A stretch of 64,000 bases of DNA from Paralichthys olivaceus (taxonomy: Eukaryota > Chordata > Actinopteri > Pleuronectiformes > Paralichthyidae), in the NCBI RefSeq assembly GCF_024713975.1, contig NC_091098.1, positions 13,068,316-13,132,315 on the forward strand, written 5' to 3'. Shown piece after piece: positions 14,101-29,500 of the stretch; the stretch's first letter is position 1, and the number at the start of each line of letters is the position of its first letter. The translations under genes were made by a program, and so were the position numbers. The notes under the pieces are model-generated. The model was not told where the DNA came from. It made no database searches and saw only the letters and a program-made list of their open reading frames with translations.

Positions 14101-17100
14101 ACATGCGTGTGCAATGAATTCATGCCAAAGTAATTTCCAGTATGTTCCCCAAGGTCAGAGGAATTTTTTTTCAGGGCTAAAATGCTGTTAAACTGGTTTT
14201 AGGGTGTTTCTACACAACTACTCTACTGTGTACATACAGTAGCTGTACCCTTCATACTGTACACCAAGCTTGCATGCAAATGCTTACACCTAATTTGTGT
14301 GAAATATTACAACATTAAGTACTTTCACTTGGAGTCAATGAGAAATGTAAACTCATGAGGGGATAGGAAAGTGTATAACTGATAACCTTTAGGGGTTTGG
14401 CGGGTAAAGCACATCAGTCATGCATGACCAAGCATCCTTATTTAGAGTGTATTTGAGCAATCAGCTCAGACCCTGTCTCTCTGTTTGTCTCACACTGTGA
14501 TAAAGTTTTATGATTAACCATAATTACTCCCTCGGGTTCTAAAAGCTCCTTCAAACTCTACTTTCCTGCTATTACAATTATTAGAAATGTTTTTTTATCC
14601 TCACTTTTGGGGTGTATATATTTAAAAATTGTATTTTCTTGGATGCAAATATATGAAATATTTGCTCCCAGAAAGCCAGACATAGTCCAGTTGTCATTTG
14701 CTGTCACTCCAGGTGTAATTAACAGAGGCATACTGGCAAACCTGTGCTCCATTTACGCCTTGAAGCAGTGCTTATCCCCAACTTACAATTCTCTAAACAA
14801 TTAACAGTAAACAGCAACAGTTACAACAATCATTTTGTAAAATATACATTTTTGGATAAAGGACGTCACATACTTTAGCTGTGACCCAGATTATGACACT
14901 AAGAGTGTTAGTACTCAAAACAATTAGGGGACAGCATATAACCAAATATATATTCTTTGGTAACTCCTCCCCATCTCGCTGTGTCAATCAGACTGGCAAT
15001 CAGGCACACCAGTCCAAATCCCAGCAGGCTGCATCTCAGTGGGCCTGTAGACTGTTAACAAATCCATAAAGATTTTACTGGCCCACTGTATATAACTGTA
15101 ATTCAGGCTGTGCATAAGAGCATGCTGCATGTGTGTTCAGGAACTGTGCTCTCTGGCCAATCAAAGGCAAGTTTCATCCTCATCTTTATGCCGAGATAAC
15201 ATTAGCGTGAATAAATTTGACCTCAGTATGGGGAAATTTGTTGATATGTCCTCAAGCCTCCATGGATGCAATCAGATTTTGTAGCTAGTAGGTTGGTTTC
15301 TTTGCTCGTTGTTAGAATGACAATCACATTCTGACTCCCAGTCTGCTCAGTAAGATAAACAGGGAAGATTTAGTGGCATTAGAGGCAGATGAACCTAGGG
15401 AAAGTAGCTAGAACCTCAGCATCAATAGCTGAACTTGACAGTACAGTGACTCACTATTGCCTCTTGAGGTATAAAGTGGTATGACAATAGGAGCCTGGAT
15501 TGGGATAGCTGATTAGCCAACTTCAGTAGATATCTGCAATATACTACATAGATGTGTTGACTTAACGTCAAAGCTGTTGTTTCCTCACACTCTGTTGATA
15601 TTCTGAGTTTATTTTGTCATATAGCACCTTTCAGCTCTCATTGAGGTGTTTCTCTACCTGTTTACTCCTCCAGCAACATTGGGAGCTGTGGCAACAGTAA
15701 ATAGTGTTTGTGTAACTCTGATGCTTGGTGTTGAAAAAAAGCTGCTCCGCATAGTTTCCCTGATAAGCTCAACAACACCCCCAAGCCCCCTCCTCCCATT
15801 CTGCACTTGTTGAAACACCATAAGGAAAAGTTGTGACTGGGTACATAGATCACCCAATAGGCTGTTTATCCTTGAAAGCTTTGCTAAGCACCTACAACAT
15901 CCTGGGCAGGGACATAACTGGACGTGTCCTTCCTCATTGCTGCTGCCAATCAGTCTCATTTAACATAATTTACAGATGGCGACAGAGAGACATGTTGGAA
16001 AAAAAAAACCTGATCACATGCTGAAGCAAGGTTTTTATACGCCGAGGCAGCTAGTAGCTGGTTCTCCCCTCCTCACTTACCAAACAGCAGCCACTGAAAG
16101 TGTTCAGTTTTAGGACACAGGGGTCACACCTGTTGCGGAACTTGATAGAAGGCTTATTTATAAACTTTCTGAGCTCTAAATTCCTCCTTCAGAGAAAACG
16201 CTGACACACAAAGAGCGAGGAGGGGAGGGGGGGGGGGGGGTGGCTGAAATGCTTGTTTATGAACACAACGGCAACTGTAAAATCCATATAACTCTGAAAT
16301 GAGGAAATTAACAAGCCATCTGATCAGGGGATTTGCAGAGCATTTAGGTCAAAGGACAAGAGCTTTGGACAATGAAACCAAGTCATTTCCGTGAAGAAGC
16401 AAATCTAGAAGTGTCATTTATAGAGTCATTATGATGAAGTTATTGAGGTCTACGGCGCAAACACTACACTTTTGCCAATGAATTAAAATTGTAAAAGTGT
16501 AAAACGTTGGTATTTTGAAGACATAATACTGGTGGGTCAACTGCATTTTCTAGCAGCTCAGAGCTCTCAACCGCTACTGTCGTGAAAATACCCTTTAAAT
16601 CACTTCACAATGTGTATTCTGAGTGACCTTCAGCGAGTCTTTGTGGTCAAAGTAAAACTAAACACTGCACAGGGACAGCCTCGGTTAAGCTCTTTTGCCT
16701 CACTCCCAAAAAAAGGCAAAAGACACGATCAGGGTCCAGAGGGGAGCGTCTTTATATATTGCCTAAATTTAGGTACTGAGTTATGGCCCAGGAGATATCT
16801 GGGTGGGCTCATGTGACGTATGAAAAGTTCTGGATATGCTGAGTGGATTTGAAGCATAAGAGGGAATACTGTGGAGGAGAGCTCTGAAGTGACTGATTGC
16901 CTGACAGGTGTTGCCAGACAAGTGTCAAATATGTGCCCTTTTAAATAGGGAAATACAGGTTTTATTGCATTTCAGGGTTTGGGAACCATTATTATACTTT
17001 TGCCACCTACAGTCTATTACAGTCTATGTAGAGTGAATAGAAGTGTGAGTATTTACTTTTTGACCTTGAGTTTGATATTTGAGAATGAACATTTTTCTTT

Positions 17101-19130
17101 ATGTCGTAACTAAAATGTTTACTCTGACAAAGCAGATGAATGAAATATTCATGCAGTATCGGAGGCGTCACAATCCAGTGTAATTTGCAGAAATCTGGTT
17201 AGGTTCGTCGGCAGGAGGGCGCTAATAGAAGGATCATCATATTCTGCTGAGCCCCTCTCTCTGTCACTCGTGCTGTGCCATGTAATGTAATGTAGTTCCT
17301 TTAACATTTAGCAGGGATCATGTCATTCTGCACTGGTCAGGAAGTTGTAAGGACCAGATTGCGCACAAGTAAGCAGATACTCCACACTTTATTATAGACA
17401 TGTGGGTATAATATTAGTCATCTCTGCCAATACCAGCAAACCTAACAGGCAAACCATGTGACAAGGTGCAATACCAGACAAATCGATGGTGCAAAACAGA
17501 TTGCTTTGCAGAGATTCCCTTTGCTGACAGGCCATGAGATGGTTTTGGCTTTTAAAAAATAGCGACATCTTTTAAGGTGACCCCTAGAGTGCTTCTTATA
17601 AAATTACAAGAGACAGAAATCCATTTGCAACTGTGCTATAACACTGAGATTACATTGTTACTTTAGAGCCGCGGTGCAAATTAATTTGAGGTTCATTTCA
17701 TGTATTATATGAATGGATGGTGGTGGGAAAATTAAATCCCAGTATTGCACATTTCTATATATTGTTTTATTTCTGCAGAAGGTGTTTTGGATCACTGTGC
17801 TTGCCATTCAATTGGCCAGCAGGGCAGGGTTCCAGCAGATTTAACTACTTTATGGCCACGGCTGTCAAAAGGAGAGAAGGACAAAAACAATCTCAGACGC
17901 TTCCTTTGTGTAAATAAAAGTACAGGACATTAAAGGTCAAGGATGAATAAGTGTCACAAGCATAAATACCTTCACAGATTGTGAAAAATAATTATATTTC
18001 ACTGGATTAAATGTGTGTGGGGGGTGGGGGGGTATCTTTATTTCAAATATTCTTTTGAGCGTAGATTATCTACGTGTTGACTTGAATCTGTTTCTGCATA
18101 AACTCACCTGGCAGTGACCTTCAGTGATGATTTAAGATCAGTCAAACTGCAGTGCAGCACTGTAAAAGAAAAGTTGTGATATAGCAGCACTTTAGACTTT
18201 TATTCCAGGCTATTTATCATGTTATAAATGTAGCGTGTCAAAAAAATATATACTGTAGTTAAAACTTTGAAAAGAGCAAGTGACACCATCATAGTGTTAG
18301 TTGTAATTTCATTAAACCTGAAAAATGTACATCAGACATCATACTTACAAGTAGAATCCCATTTTGGGACCTTGATTTTTAATCAAACCAATGAGAGAAA
18401 GTACTGAATTGAACATATCTAAGAGAAATGCATTGTAACATATTGTTAATATGAACACATAGCTATATTTTCACATGTTTTAAGCCAAGTGAACAAGAGT
18501 CCACACTTCTCTGCACTGAGGGCTCCACTGTCTCCCACGCTTCAGGCCAGGGGCAGTTGCCTGTAAAGTTGTAAACTCTCTGACTGGGACTCGGGACCCT
18601 TGCACCCAGCACCAGCCACACATATGGAAAGAGGGCACAGTGTGTCAATGGGGCGGCCCTGTCAGGTATGAATATCAGAGCGTCTCCCACCCTATCTGGG
18701 GACCTTGGAGCCATGTGTCGACACGCATCGCACTGTTAGCTACATCGCCTGGTCATATTGGGGACAGGAAAGAAGTGGCGGAACAGAAGCACTCCAGATG
18801 TTCTTCATCAGTGGGCCACAGGGGAAGGCTGTTACCACAACACCTGGCTCATTCTGCTCGGGGCTCCGAGGCAGAGCGCCGATGCTTTGCCTCAGTCTGG
18901 CTATCTGACTGAAAATATACTCACACTGCCGCTGTGTCATGTAACCTCCTTTATGGAAACTTTAGCAGTAAATATAGAGGCCTGAACACATGTACAGGTT
19001 TAAAGTCATGTGTATGAACACATTTTGAATTACTCCTGTATTTCTCTTATTCTTCAGTGGTTTATTATATAATCTGAAAATATTTATTTATAATATATAT
19101 ATATAATTAATAAATACATAAATCACATTA
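8101..19130. other. Gene-free DNA, mostly low in repeats
   Basis: No recognisable exon on either strand. The open frames present are short, mutually overlapping and lack family resemblance. Local landmarks are a G run at about 16,226-16,241 and a G-rich stretch near 18,019-18,031. The sequence has mixed composition with scattered homeobox-like TAATTA sites, as expected of vertebrate intergenic or intronic DNA. I can assign no function from sequence alone. Confidence 0.4.
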
Positions 19131-19135
19131 TTTAA

Positions 19136-19175
19136 GTGTGTGTGTGTGTGTGTATATATATATGTATACATATAC

Positions 19176-19208
<33 letters not shown>

Positions 19209-19287
19209 CGTATACATATACATATATATACATATACATTACATATACATATATACCTATACATATATATGTATACATATATATATT
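19136..19287. repeat. TG/TA microsatellite (alternating ATGTAT and ACATAT)
   Basis: A short TG run passes into a long compound tract of TATATA, GTATAC and CATATA units, self-complementary over most of its length. Overlapping frames on both strands read as Tyr/Ile/Val-rich peptides and are artefacts of the repeat. Confidence 0.95.
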
Positions 19288-22200
19288 TCATTCATTTATG
19301 ACGTATGGACTAAGGCATCTCCATCTGTCAATCTGAATTTAGATTTTCTAAACAACTGCAGAATTACTCAAAGTCAAACTTGCTGAGGATTGAGGTTGAC
19401 TGTGACTTTTTGGGGGGGTACGCAAGTGTCAAGAAAATCTAAATGCAGTGATATTGCAAGTACGGTAGAGGTCAGTGACAATTTACAATGTGACCTGATT
19501 TAAAGATTTGCAGCTACACTTGCACGTGATCTGGAAGTGTCGTACTCAAATGAAAGAAGGGGGTTTGTGCATATTTCGGCAGAGGAGATCTGCAGGGAAA
19601 GTGAAGAGAGCAGCACAGGTGAAAAATGACAGATGCCACACTCAATAATATCAATGTTAAAATCTCCTTGACCTGTGGGTCATCAAATAGCAACCCCAAT
19701 TCGTTTCATATTTTCCTAGCTGGATCAATGGTAGCATAAATTTTGGGCTCAATGACAAGAATAATTTAAAACAGATCTATAAACGATAGCATGCTATTCC
19801 CTGTGGTCACAGATGACTAACAATTTTCTCGACTGACAGGATGGAACCCCCTCTAAAGCTTCAGCAAGGATTTGTGCACATGTTGAAAAAAAACACACAC
19901 ACACTATATTATTAGACATGTGTGTGCATAAACACACCGTGCCCTGTTTGGTGGCTCTGTGCCTTTATCTGGTGAGTTCAAGTACATATTGAGATATCGA
20001 TCTTTTCTGAATTTCTTAGGCCTTTTTCTGCTCTGATCAGCAAAGATGGGAAGGACAAATTGTTTAACATACCTGAATAAATAATAATATCAATGCCTTC
20101 CACCTCCCCCCTTTACTCAAGTCAAATGAGTTTGACTTTCACCCCCTTTAGGGATTAAAAGAAGACAAATAAATGTATGTGAATATGCTCCCTCTTATTA
20201 AACACGCAGCCGCCCTGATGTTTGCTTTAATATTGCTTTAATTCTTATGAGTTCAACTGAAATGAGACAAAAATAAGACCTCTGGTAGCTTTATCAAATC
20301 CCAGACCTGTCTCTTCAATACAGACACTATTTCCCTGCTTAGAGGACAAGATTATTGGAGTTCACGCTAATACTGTTTTGCAAAGCATAAAAGCCTCTTG
20401 CTGATAAATATTAATTTGAGCCTTCATGATGTATTTGAAAATTCCAGCTAAAATGTCACCACATGGAACATTAATGTAATATTTCAGGGCCTGAGAGCAA
20501 TACTCATATTGATTGCATTTATTTGACTCTGGGGAGGAGAAATAATTCTTCAATGTGGAGACACATCTGGTAGCCAAAGATGCGATGCAGGGAATGAGAA
20601 AATGCAAAATAACAATAAAAAAAATAATAGGACTTGCATTTAAATGCATTATCCCGGCTTTGTTTAGATACCGATGCCTCATTACAGCTGAGAAAAGACA
20701 GATGCACCCAGGTCTTTTACTGCTACCTCTGAAAGGTTTAATTTTCTATAAAGTGTTTAATACCTAACAAGAAAAGATCATTTGCATCCAGCTCTTTTTT
20801 CTCATCCCTGTGATTTGCAGGCAGGTCCCCAGCGACAAAGCTAAATGACAAGGATCCGGGTAGAGTCTCCTTTCAGTGCTTATACTCCCTTTTCTGTGCG
20901 CCACACTTTGCTTTTCTGATCGCGTGTTTTTGCCTCGTCCAACTTCAAGGTGTTGTCTCACAGAAGGATCCTGCCCTTTGTTCTTAACCATATTGACTCG
21001 CCGTGGGTTGAGGCGTCTGGCTGTCTTTGTGCAAATGAACTGAAATCTGAGAAAGAGCAGCTTGACCCACAGCTCATCCGTCACCAGCCACACCAACTTT
21101 ATTAATCAGATAAACAATAAGTGGGCGTGTTGGCTCTTAAATCATCTGTTTGTGTTTAGCTAGTATTTATCTTTTTTATTTATCCACTGCAGCCTGTTCC
21201 TGACATGTTGAGGAGTGGTGGAAAAAATCTGACATTAGAAAACTTGTTAATGCATGGGAGGGATAGATCTATTCATTTAAAAGAAAACAACGTCACACAA
21301 TGATAAATGTATTATTGTTAAGTGTCGATGAAAAGATCCTGTCCTATCTTTTCCTTCTATGATACCGACATCCTAAATAATGATGCTGTGTTTTAGTAAC
21401 AACTACATATGTGTCATGTTTGGTTGAGCTGTTCAAAATAAGTGTCAGAAAACTTTTCTCACCTCGATGAGGAAACATCTCTCCATCCTTCACACTGGCA
21501 GTTTACATACAGCACGGCTAAAGCGCCCCCCACTGGTTGATCTCAGAACCATAGTTGCATGCATCACTCACCTGAACAACTTCTTTTGTTATCACTGCTC
21601 TTATTTTGAAGAAGTGAATCTATCGAGTTATTACAGATGGTTTAACAACAGAATGTTTAGAAAAGCAGTGGGATCAATGAGGTGCAGACAGAGAGGTGAG
21701 ATCAAATCGGATAATTTTACACAAATCCTGTGAAATTTTACTTTATGAAATGAAGTATTTTTTCGTCACGCTCAGGTCGTTCTGGAAACCGATAAACTAG
21801 ACTGTACCTGCTGAGGTGATCGTGTTAAAAAGAACATTCTGTGAATATTTAATGTCCTTTTAATTCAGTTTCATGTGAAAAATCAGGTGTCTTCTCTGTG
21901 TGACTGGTGAAACGACCCACTAAAGACACATTCTCTGACAGTCGTTGCTTTATGAGCGTTAAATTCACACTTTGGTCAGGACCCTTACTCACTAAATAAG
22001 CCTTTATAGGCCCCATTTGGCCACACCGTCTGTGTGGCCCCTGCAAACAGAAGAAAAAAAAATCTGTTTCAAAGTGTAAATGTCATTCTTGTTTGTTTAA
22101 TTGTGTTTTAAATGCATTTGGGGCTCAATTTTATTTTATCTGGAACTTAACAACGAAGAAATATGGAGGACAGATGATGTGACAAAGGTCCTGCTCTGAA

Positions 22201-23975
22201 TTCAAACTGCGTGGTAAGTACCTTTGCCAGATGAGCCACCAGGATAATACCAGGATAATTTGATTCCACATCTGTGTCTCAGCAATGTGCCACTGGGTCC
22301 CACAAATTTGTAGGTTTATTTTCCAACCAAACCCGTAGATGACTTTACCAGATATCCCCTGTCTCTGCGGTTAAACGTGTGCCAGTCGCCGAAATAAGTG
22401 GAAACCTGCAGGGCCTCAGACTCAGTCTGGAGAAACACAGGTCTACTGCAAACTTGTCGTTCTCATTCTTGTCTCACTTTTCATTAAAACTTTTGAATTT
22501 GCACAGTTGCACAGTGGAACCATCCTGGGGCCTTTCCTTCATGCTTCACACCACCTGGAAGCTAGGCGTTTTCTTAAAATTCACAACAATAAACATCCAA
22601 CCAAGGATATCCTAAATAATGGATTTACACAAAAACCCAAGACAACGGCTTCAAAAAGCAAATACCTTTTATCACCATCTGTAGCCGGCACCGGGGAAGG
22701 TGGGCTTTGTGCGTGGCAGAGTGAGGAGGGAAATCATGGTTTTGGCGCAGACAATGTGAGCATTTAAATAAGAAATGGAATCGGAGCCCGACTGTTTACT
22801 TTATTTCTCAATTCCCACACCAGTTCATGAAAGCCGCACAGAAAAGAGTGGAAAACTGAAACAGGAAACCAGGAAATGACAAGTTTCCAATTAGAGAACA
22901 GTGGCACGACGAGGCCAAGAATGTCTCTATATGTGCGATAATAATAAAGAAAATCTCCAGTGTCCTCACCACATCTCCTTATCCATCAATGCACTCACAT
23001 GTAATTTTCACTTTGGAATGAAACGCAGGGGAAATGGTGTATAATTTGATTTCAGGAGAAAAACTGACAAAGACGAGTCGCCTGCTCCTGAGCTGCATAT
23101 GTGACATAAAACTGAAGCAGTGTTTGGCCCGGACCGGGTCAGGCATCAGCAGCAGCGTCGCTAAAGTGGCTGCACTGTGGCAGGTGATTTAATGGTTGTC
23201 ACAGCAGCAATAGAAGTGCACAGAGACAGGATTCCAGTCAAAGCTAATATTTGTGATGAATCACTGTCATGCCAGAGGTAAATGTAACACTAATAGACGT
23301 GGGGAGATCTACTGTTAGCTGCTTTTGCTAATGAGCATATTCTTTCAGAGAGGTGGTGTCACTTCTGGGTGCTGGTTCCATACGGTGAGGAGAGAAATGA
23401 GGGGGCTTATATTGGATTGCGTGTAATGAGAGTGTTGTAGCCACACTGCTGTGAGAAGCTCAGGGGAGGAGCTCAGACACACTACAGCAGAGGAAGATCT
23501 GAGATGTTGAGACTTTGTTGGTGAGAGACACACTTAATTAATATCTATTGTAGATAATATCCGCTCACATTATGTTGAATAAAAACAGATACAGATTCTT
23601 GAGCGGAGGTCACCTCCAGTCAGGGAGATTTTTAGTCTATACATATATTTATCTGTAATGTTCTTTTTTGCAAACTTAAATATGTTTTACATAAATATGT
23701 AAAATACTGTTGGTTTCAATTGTATTTTAATTATTTACTCTTAGAATTTGGTAAGCTAAATTCCTAATTTTTTTAAAGATTTTTTAAAACTTTTTCCCAG
23801 CATATCATCCTTTGACTGATCTGAAAAAAAAAGAATGAATCAATGTCCAATTTTCATGATCTCTAATTTAGGGTTTAAATGTTACTTTTACTTTAATGCC
23901 TATAACTTAACAATTGGGACAATCAGGGATTGTTAGTATTTTTCCAATTGATACTTTATTCAAACAAAGAACATG
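19288..23975. other. Gene-free DNA
   Basis: I found no coding exon, RNA gene or clear transposon. Open frames of 60-110 codons occur (for example minus strand 20,764-21,096) but have no recognisable domain and no supporting splice signals. Confidence 0.4.
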
Positions 23976-23976
23976 A

Positions 23977-24260
23977 ATAGCACTCAGTAGAACACATTAT
24001 ATTCAATATAGCTGCACCAAATTTCACCCACTTATAGATGTTCCCTAAACATTCCTGATTTTTTAATCAAGATTAATGAAATATTCTCTGGGAAATCAGT
24101 GAAAATTAAAAATCATTAAAAGTTAAACAAAGTGATCAAGAATTTACAGATCTGACCCTTGATCCAAATCCACACCAACATTCATTAGGTTCTTTTTTGA
24201 CTCATTCCACATCTTTCACCAAGTCAATAATCCAGTAAGCATGAATTCCAAATATTTGCA
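23977..24260. repeat. Interspersed repeat, copy A
   Basis: This segment shares an ordered series of short matches with 26,269-26,510. Examples are AGCACTCAGTAGA, AGCTGCACCAAATT, GATCCAAATCCACACCAACATT-like text, and a TTCATTAGGTTCTTTTTTGACTC-like match to the other copy. Both copies are in the same orientation. The layout resembles a repeat common in fish genomes whose other end carries a CTTGGTGGAGGT motif. I cannot assign a class with certainty. Confidence 0.6.
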
Positions 24261-26268
24261 TGTTCCATCTTCTAAAATATTCAAATTTGTTGTTATTTCT
24301 GTAAAATATTAAAACAAAGTCAATATTTCCTGAGTTACTGGTTACTCCTCTATTTTAAACCAGTATTCTTATATTATCAACTTTCTAATAGCATCTAGGT
24401 CTCAGTTGGATGGTGCTGGGAGCTGCCTGTCTGTTCAGAGGAGGATCCTGTTTGTGCTGAATGGCAAGTGTTTGGTTTCCTGTTCAGGTCAGCCATCTTT
24501 AAATCAGGTGCAGTGATACTCAGTGAGTGGTGGAAGGTCACAGGAAGTTAGCCCGACTTAGACTCTTCTCGTTCCAAGTGGGACGATGCTTTCACCGACT
24601 TGCAGATGTTTGTTTTTCCTTCACTGACTCAAATCTGACCTGTGTGGGGCAAAGAAAACTACACTTATCACGTATACACTTATCACGTAGATAGCATTAC
24701 TAAAAGACTGCATTTGTTATCACAGAATGTTTTTTTTGTGTTGTGCTTGTTCTGCAGAATTCTTTTACAACCCAGAGCAAAGTTAGACCCTTAGTGAAGA
24801 AATAAATGTTTAGTTTTTGGTGCAAACTCATGAAATAAGTTAAAAACCTTTTTTATATTGCTGTTTTTCTCTCTACAGAGAGTATTATCCCCTGTACACA
24901 TAAGCTAAAGAGCAAAATTTATATTTTTCATTTTTTTCACCATTTATTTCAAGATTATTTCAAAACAATGGAATATATATTCCACATCATGTATTTTGAA
25001 GTATAGTGCAGTGAAGATTGAAGTAAGATTACTTTCTAGTTGAATTTGAGCTGATACAAGAATTCATCAAAAAGCGCATTAGCTTTAAAGTCACTGCTCA
25101 TAATAGATTTCCACTCTTTCCTGCAGCTTTAGTTGAAGCATGGAGTCAGACAGCGCTCATATTTCATTTTCAAGTACCAATGCCAATGTAGATTTACAAA
25201 TGTGCCTATATAAACCAGAAACCACAAAAAAGCACAAGTCGCTGATCTCACAATTACTTAGTCCCTTTGGCTATCCACCCAGTCTTTGAACTCTATCTTG
25301 TGAACTGAGAGCGCCTTCCTCCACTGGAACGAGACGTGGCAACACCACATGAAATTGCTCAATCCACTGAGTTTTCACAATTACAGCTCGGTCTGCTGCA
25401 TTTGTTGGAACCAAAAAAAAAAATATCCTAAAGCCTATCAAAGTCTGATGGCCTAATTTGTCTTGTTGGGGGTCTCAGTCAATCCCCTGCATCCAAGTAA
25501 CACACCGGGCTCTTTTCGCTCAGCGCTGCCTGCTAACACAGACAGCCCGAGCCCTCAATTGCTTGTTTAACTTGACACATAATTACTGTGGAAATATTTG
25601 TGTATTTTGTACGAGTGCCACAGTCTGCATTGCAAACGACTGCCAAGTCCTCACAGCTCCCACTGCAGCTATCGCAGCCAGAATCCCTGATTAAAACAAG
25701 ATGCTTTCATTTGGGCCAGCTTTGGAAGAAATCACTCCCAGAGATTGGCCTCTCCCTGCCAAGCCCCTACTGCAGCAGGGTCTGCCATGTGTGGTGAAGC
25801 CGACATGCTCATTGTACTTAAAAAGAGGCCTTTTTTTGGTTTGAGCCCAAATGTGCTACTGAAGCAAGCCTCCTCCATCAAAGTGAGAGACCACAGTGTA
25901 ACTCAGACGAGGCCACGCGGGTCAACATGAAACATGGCTCTTAATTCTCAGGGAGTTGTTATTAAAACCCCATGGAGTCTGAGGTTGCCGCTGTAATTTT
26001 TCACACAGAACCCTTTAATTCTATACTTATTGAAGAACGTTTTATATTAAATTGAAGGTGAAATACAAAAAAGAGGTGAAAAAAAGCTGACGATAAATAA
26101 CAAAAAAACCTGAATTTGCTTAGTTTACTTTTATATTTACTTACATCATTTGATTGTTTTCTCTATGCAGCCTCCTCATATCTGTCAAATAAAGGAAAGT
26201 TTTAGATGTTCAATTCAAACACCTATGGGTGCCCAAGGTTACATTAAGAACTGCATGTGTAAACTACA

Positions 26269-26510
26269 ATAGCACTCAGTAGAGCACAAACCTCCACCAA
26301 GGCCCAATAGTCTCCTTTAATTCAATCAAGCTGCACCAAATTGTCCACAGTTTCCATCAAGATCCATGAATGATTATCTCACTAGGTTATAGAAAGTGAT
26401 AAAATAATCCTGACTCCACCCTCTGATCCAGAGCCGCAAAAACTATTCAATGAGTTCTTTCCTGACCCACATGCCTCCACCAACTTTCATGGTAATCCAA
26501 ATCCTTTATG
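26269..26510. repeat. Interspersed repeat, copy B
   Basis: Second, better preserved copy of the repeat at 23,977-24,260. It begins AGCACTCAGTAGAGCACA, continues with CCTCCACCAAGGCCCAATAG and AAGCTGCACCAAATTG, and ends near ACTTTCATGGTAATCC. A fragment of the opposite end seems to be present at about 45,860-45,950. Confidence 0.65.
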
Positions 26511-29500
26511 CAGTATCTTCATTGAAAACAAACAACCAAATAAAGATTTTTGTATTTGCTTATCACCTAAAAATGCATTATTTCACCATTAAAGCCGGAT
26601 TTATCTTTCTTATTGAGGTGTGTCTGGTAAGAAATGTTCATAATTCGCACACTGAAGTCATTTCCTACATAAGATCTACTGAAGGGTTAGGGTGACATTC
26701 ACAAAAAAGTTGTGTTCACTTATTTTTATGATGATTCATTCCAAAATATCTTGAGAATGTGCTGTTAATGAAAGCTGTGACTGCAGCAGGTTACAGATAA
26801 AATGCAGTGGGTGAAGATGTCCTCTGACAGGTGGTAAAGTCACCCTCACTCAGCGGTGACTGGACGTCTGAGGAGTCTGGCTCTGGTCGACCTGTCAGCT
26901 TTGACTCACCAGCAGCGCAGTCGTCAACACAATCACTGGAGTTCTGTCCTGGCACCTGTCATGCAACTTCAGATTTGTTTATTTGAAATTGTTAATTTGG
27001 AGCTCCAAGTTAAATGTCCAGACCAAACAAATGTGCTTTCCCTAATAAATATTATTATCATAAAGATTATTATCATAAAGATTATTAGGCAGCACCAGAT
27101 TATTAGGCAGCAAAATAAGTAAAACACAGCACTTCAATCAATGTTGGGGCCACTCTCATGTATACTGGGACCTCATTGGTAATATCTAAAGCAAATGATC
27201 TTCATTAGATTTTTAAAACCATGCCACTGATTTGTCAAGCTGTGAATGATAATGAAGTTGTCTGGTTAATGAAGGGCTGGAGATACAGGCTTTCACAATC
27301 ATGATCATCTTCTATATAACCCTTATGAATATTTCAGGATCTTAATTCTGTATATAATTGCGCACCAAGGCTTGGCATCACTATAGACTTCACAAATAAA
27401 GAATGTAATGGAGGAGACAGGCCTAGCTATATTTCATTAATCATTGAAATTAATTAACTGGTGATAATATAGGATGTTACACTTGCAGGATCCACAGGGA
27501 ACTGTGAGAAAAGGAAATGTGTGGAAGGTGCACGGATTTCTGTGAAATTCTAAATGTGCAATTAAACTCACTTACACTTTCAGAGTTTGTTCTTGTTGCT
27601 TGTGTTTGTATCCTGAGGCAAACAGTGGCTTTAAATTGTTTTTAGCCCCAACGGGAGAGAAAAAAGCTGAGTTCTGAACAAGCATGACACGCGTGTTTAG
27701 CATATAGAAAAATGCAATACTGCAGCTTTGAAACAATATGACACATTGTCTTTTAACGCGAAATGAATCGTTTGTGTGTTGTTACAACACGTAGCGCAGA
27801 AGTGCAAGTGTGACTGGAGTTGGAGGACAGGAAGTAAATGAACGTGGCCGTGTTGTGATCCTACCTGTTCCCAGAACAGCTCTGGGAGTAAAGCAGAGTG
27901 GATTTGAGTGTCATGGTGGAAATCCTCAGTCAAATAAAACAAAGTGGGGCTGCATCGATGCTCTGTCTTGTTTTATATGATGGCTTGAAATAAATGAACT
28001 TTAAATGGAACCTTGGCAGGGACGCGGGCTATTGATCGATCGGAGCAGGAGCTGAAGTTTAAGGGCACAGCTTTCCTGGGGCTGTAACTGGAGTAATGAA
28101 ATTGATTAGGCCAGGGGAGGGTGACAAGCCGGTAGAGTCAAGCCCTTGATGTAAGGAAACAAGAGTGCCATCTAATTGGGGTGTAATATGGGTCTTTAGA
28201 GGACATTAAGCACACAAGTGGCGGAAGGGAAGCCACTCACACTGGATGGAGACAAAATGATGTGGCACCGGTGTTATTATTTTCTAATTATTCACTCAGC
28301 TGATTGGATTATTGCAGTCGAACTTGAGAGTCCAGCCAAGGGTCAGTTTATAAACCCAAACTGTTCCAGTGGCATTCAAACCAATTTCCACGCTTTGTCT
28401 GCGTCCTGATATTTCTGTGACATCCGTGAATGTGCCGCTCAAAGGATGAGACACATTTCTTTGAGTGGTGATGAACATTAAAAACCACTTTCACTGGAAA
28501 ATTTGCTTTTTTTCGAACCATCACGTCCCGCGGAGCAATTGCTTGTCGCTAAAAGGCCGTTTTCACAATCGCTGATGTTTGAGACACAAATGCATGATTT
28601 TGTATCATCACCATTACCAAACATAATTTAAATTCCTGACTGTAAAAAAAAATTGGCACAAATGATAAAACCCATGTGATGTGTTTGGTGACACTGGAGA
28701 CTGCAAGTAAACTTATGAAAGTCTCTTTTTCCCAGTAACGTTTTTCTGATAAGAATGGATAGGTTATTTGCAGGTCATCTATCCTTTCATTTGTTTTATT
28801 TAGTTTTCAGGGGGGGGCTATATCAAGGTTATATATAACACATTTTCAGCATCATTTAAAATATATTTTAGTGTTAGGCAGGAATTACTACACATCCCAA
28901 AACAAAGATATAATTAATTCAAATTATCTTTTACCTGCAAATCAACTAATCGCTGCTCACTTCACCACCACTGTTTTGAACTCCACTGGCTGGGATCACC
29001 GCGAGTGCAGTGTCCTCCTGCCAGCAGAGGCCCTGTCCGGCACAGGGACATTTATCTCCTGGCCTGAACTGTCTCACTCAACAGGATGGCCAGAAGTTAC
29101 GGTGCATTACAAGCACTTAGCGCAGTGATATCAAGGTTCACCTCCGATTTCCAATCTCAGGCCAGAATAGTGGGCTGGGAGGCCGTCATTAAAAAGCCAT
29201 TACATGCCCATATTTCATATACCAGTCTCTCCTATGTTTCAAGGTGTTAAAAGCTCAATGTATATTTCCTCTATATTTAAGCGGCAGGACAACGGAGCAG
29301 CACATAGCATCTCACTAGCAGCCATTGACCTTGGCCCAGCCAGCCTTCATTAGCTTTTAGACACTTATCAGTCATAACTGGGTTTGTCCTCTCCGCAACG
29401 TTTCCTCCTTCACTTCACTTAGGCTGGAAAATAATGGCTGAAATCCATTTATCTGCCATTTCCAACAAGTGCGTGACATTAACAAATTGTCTACTTTTCA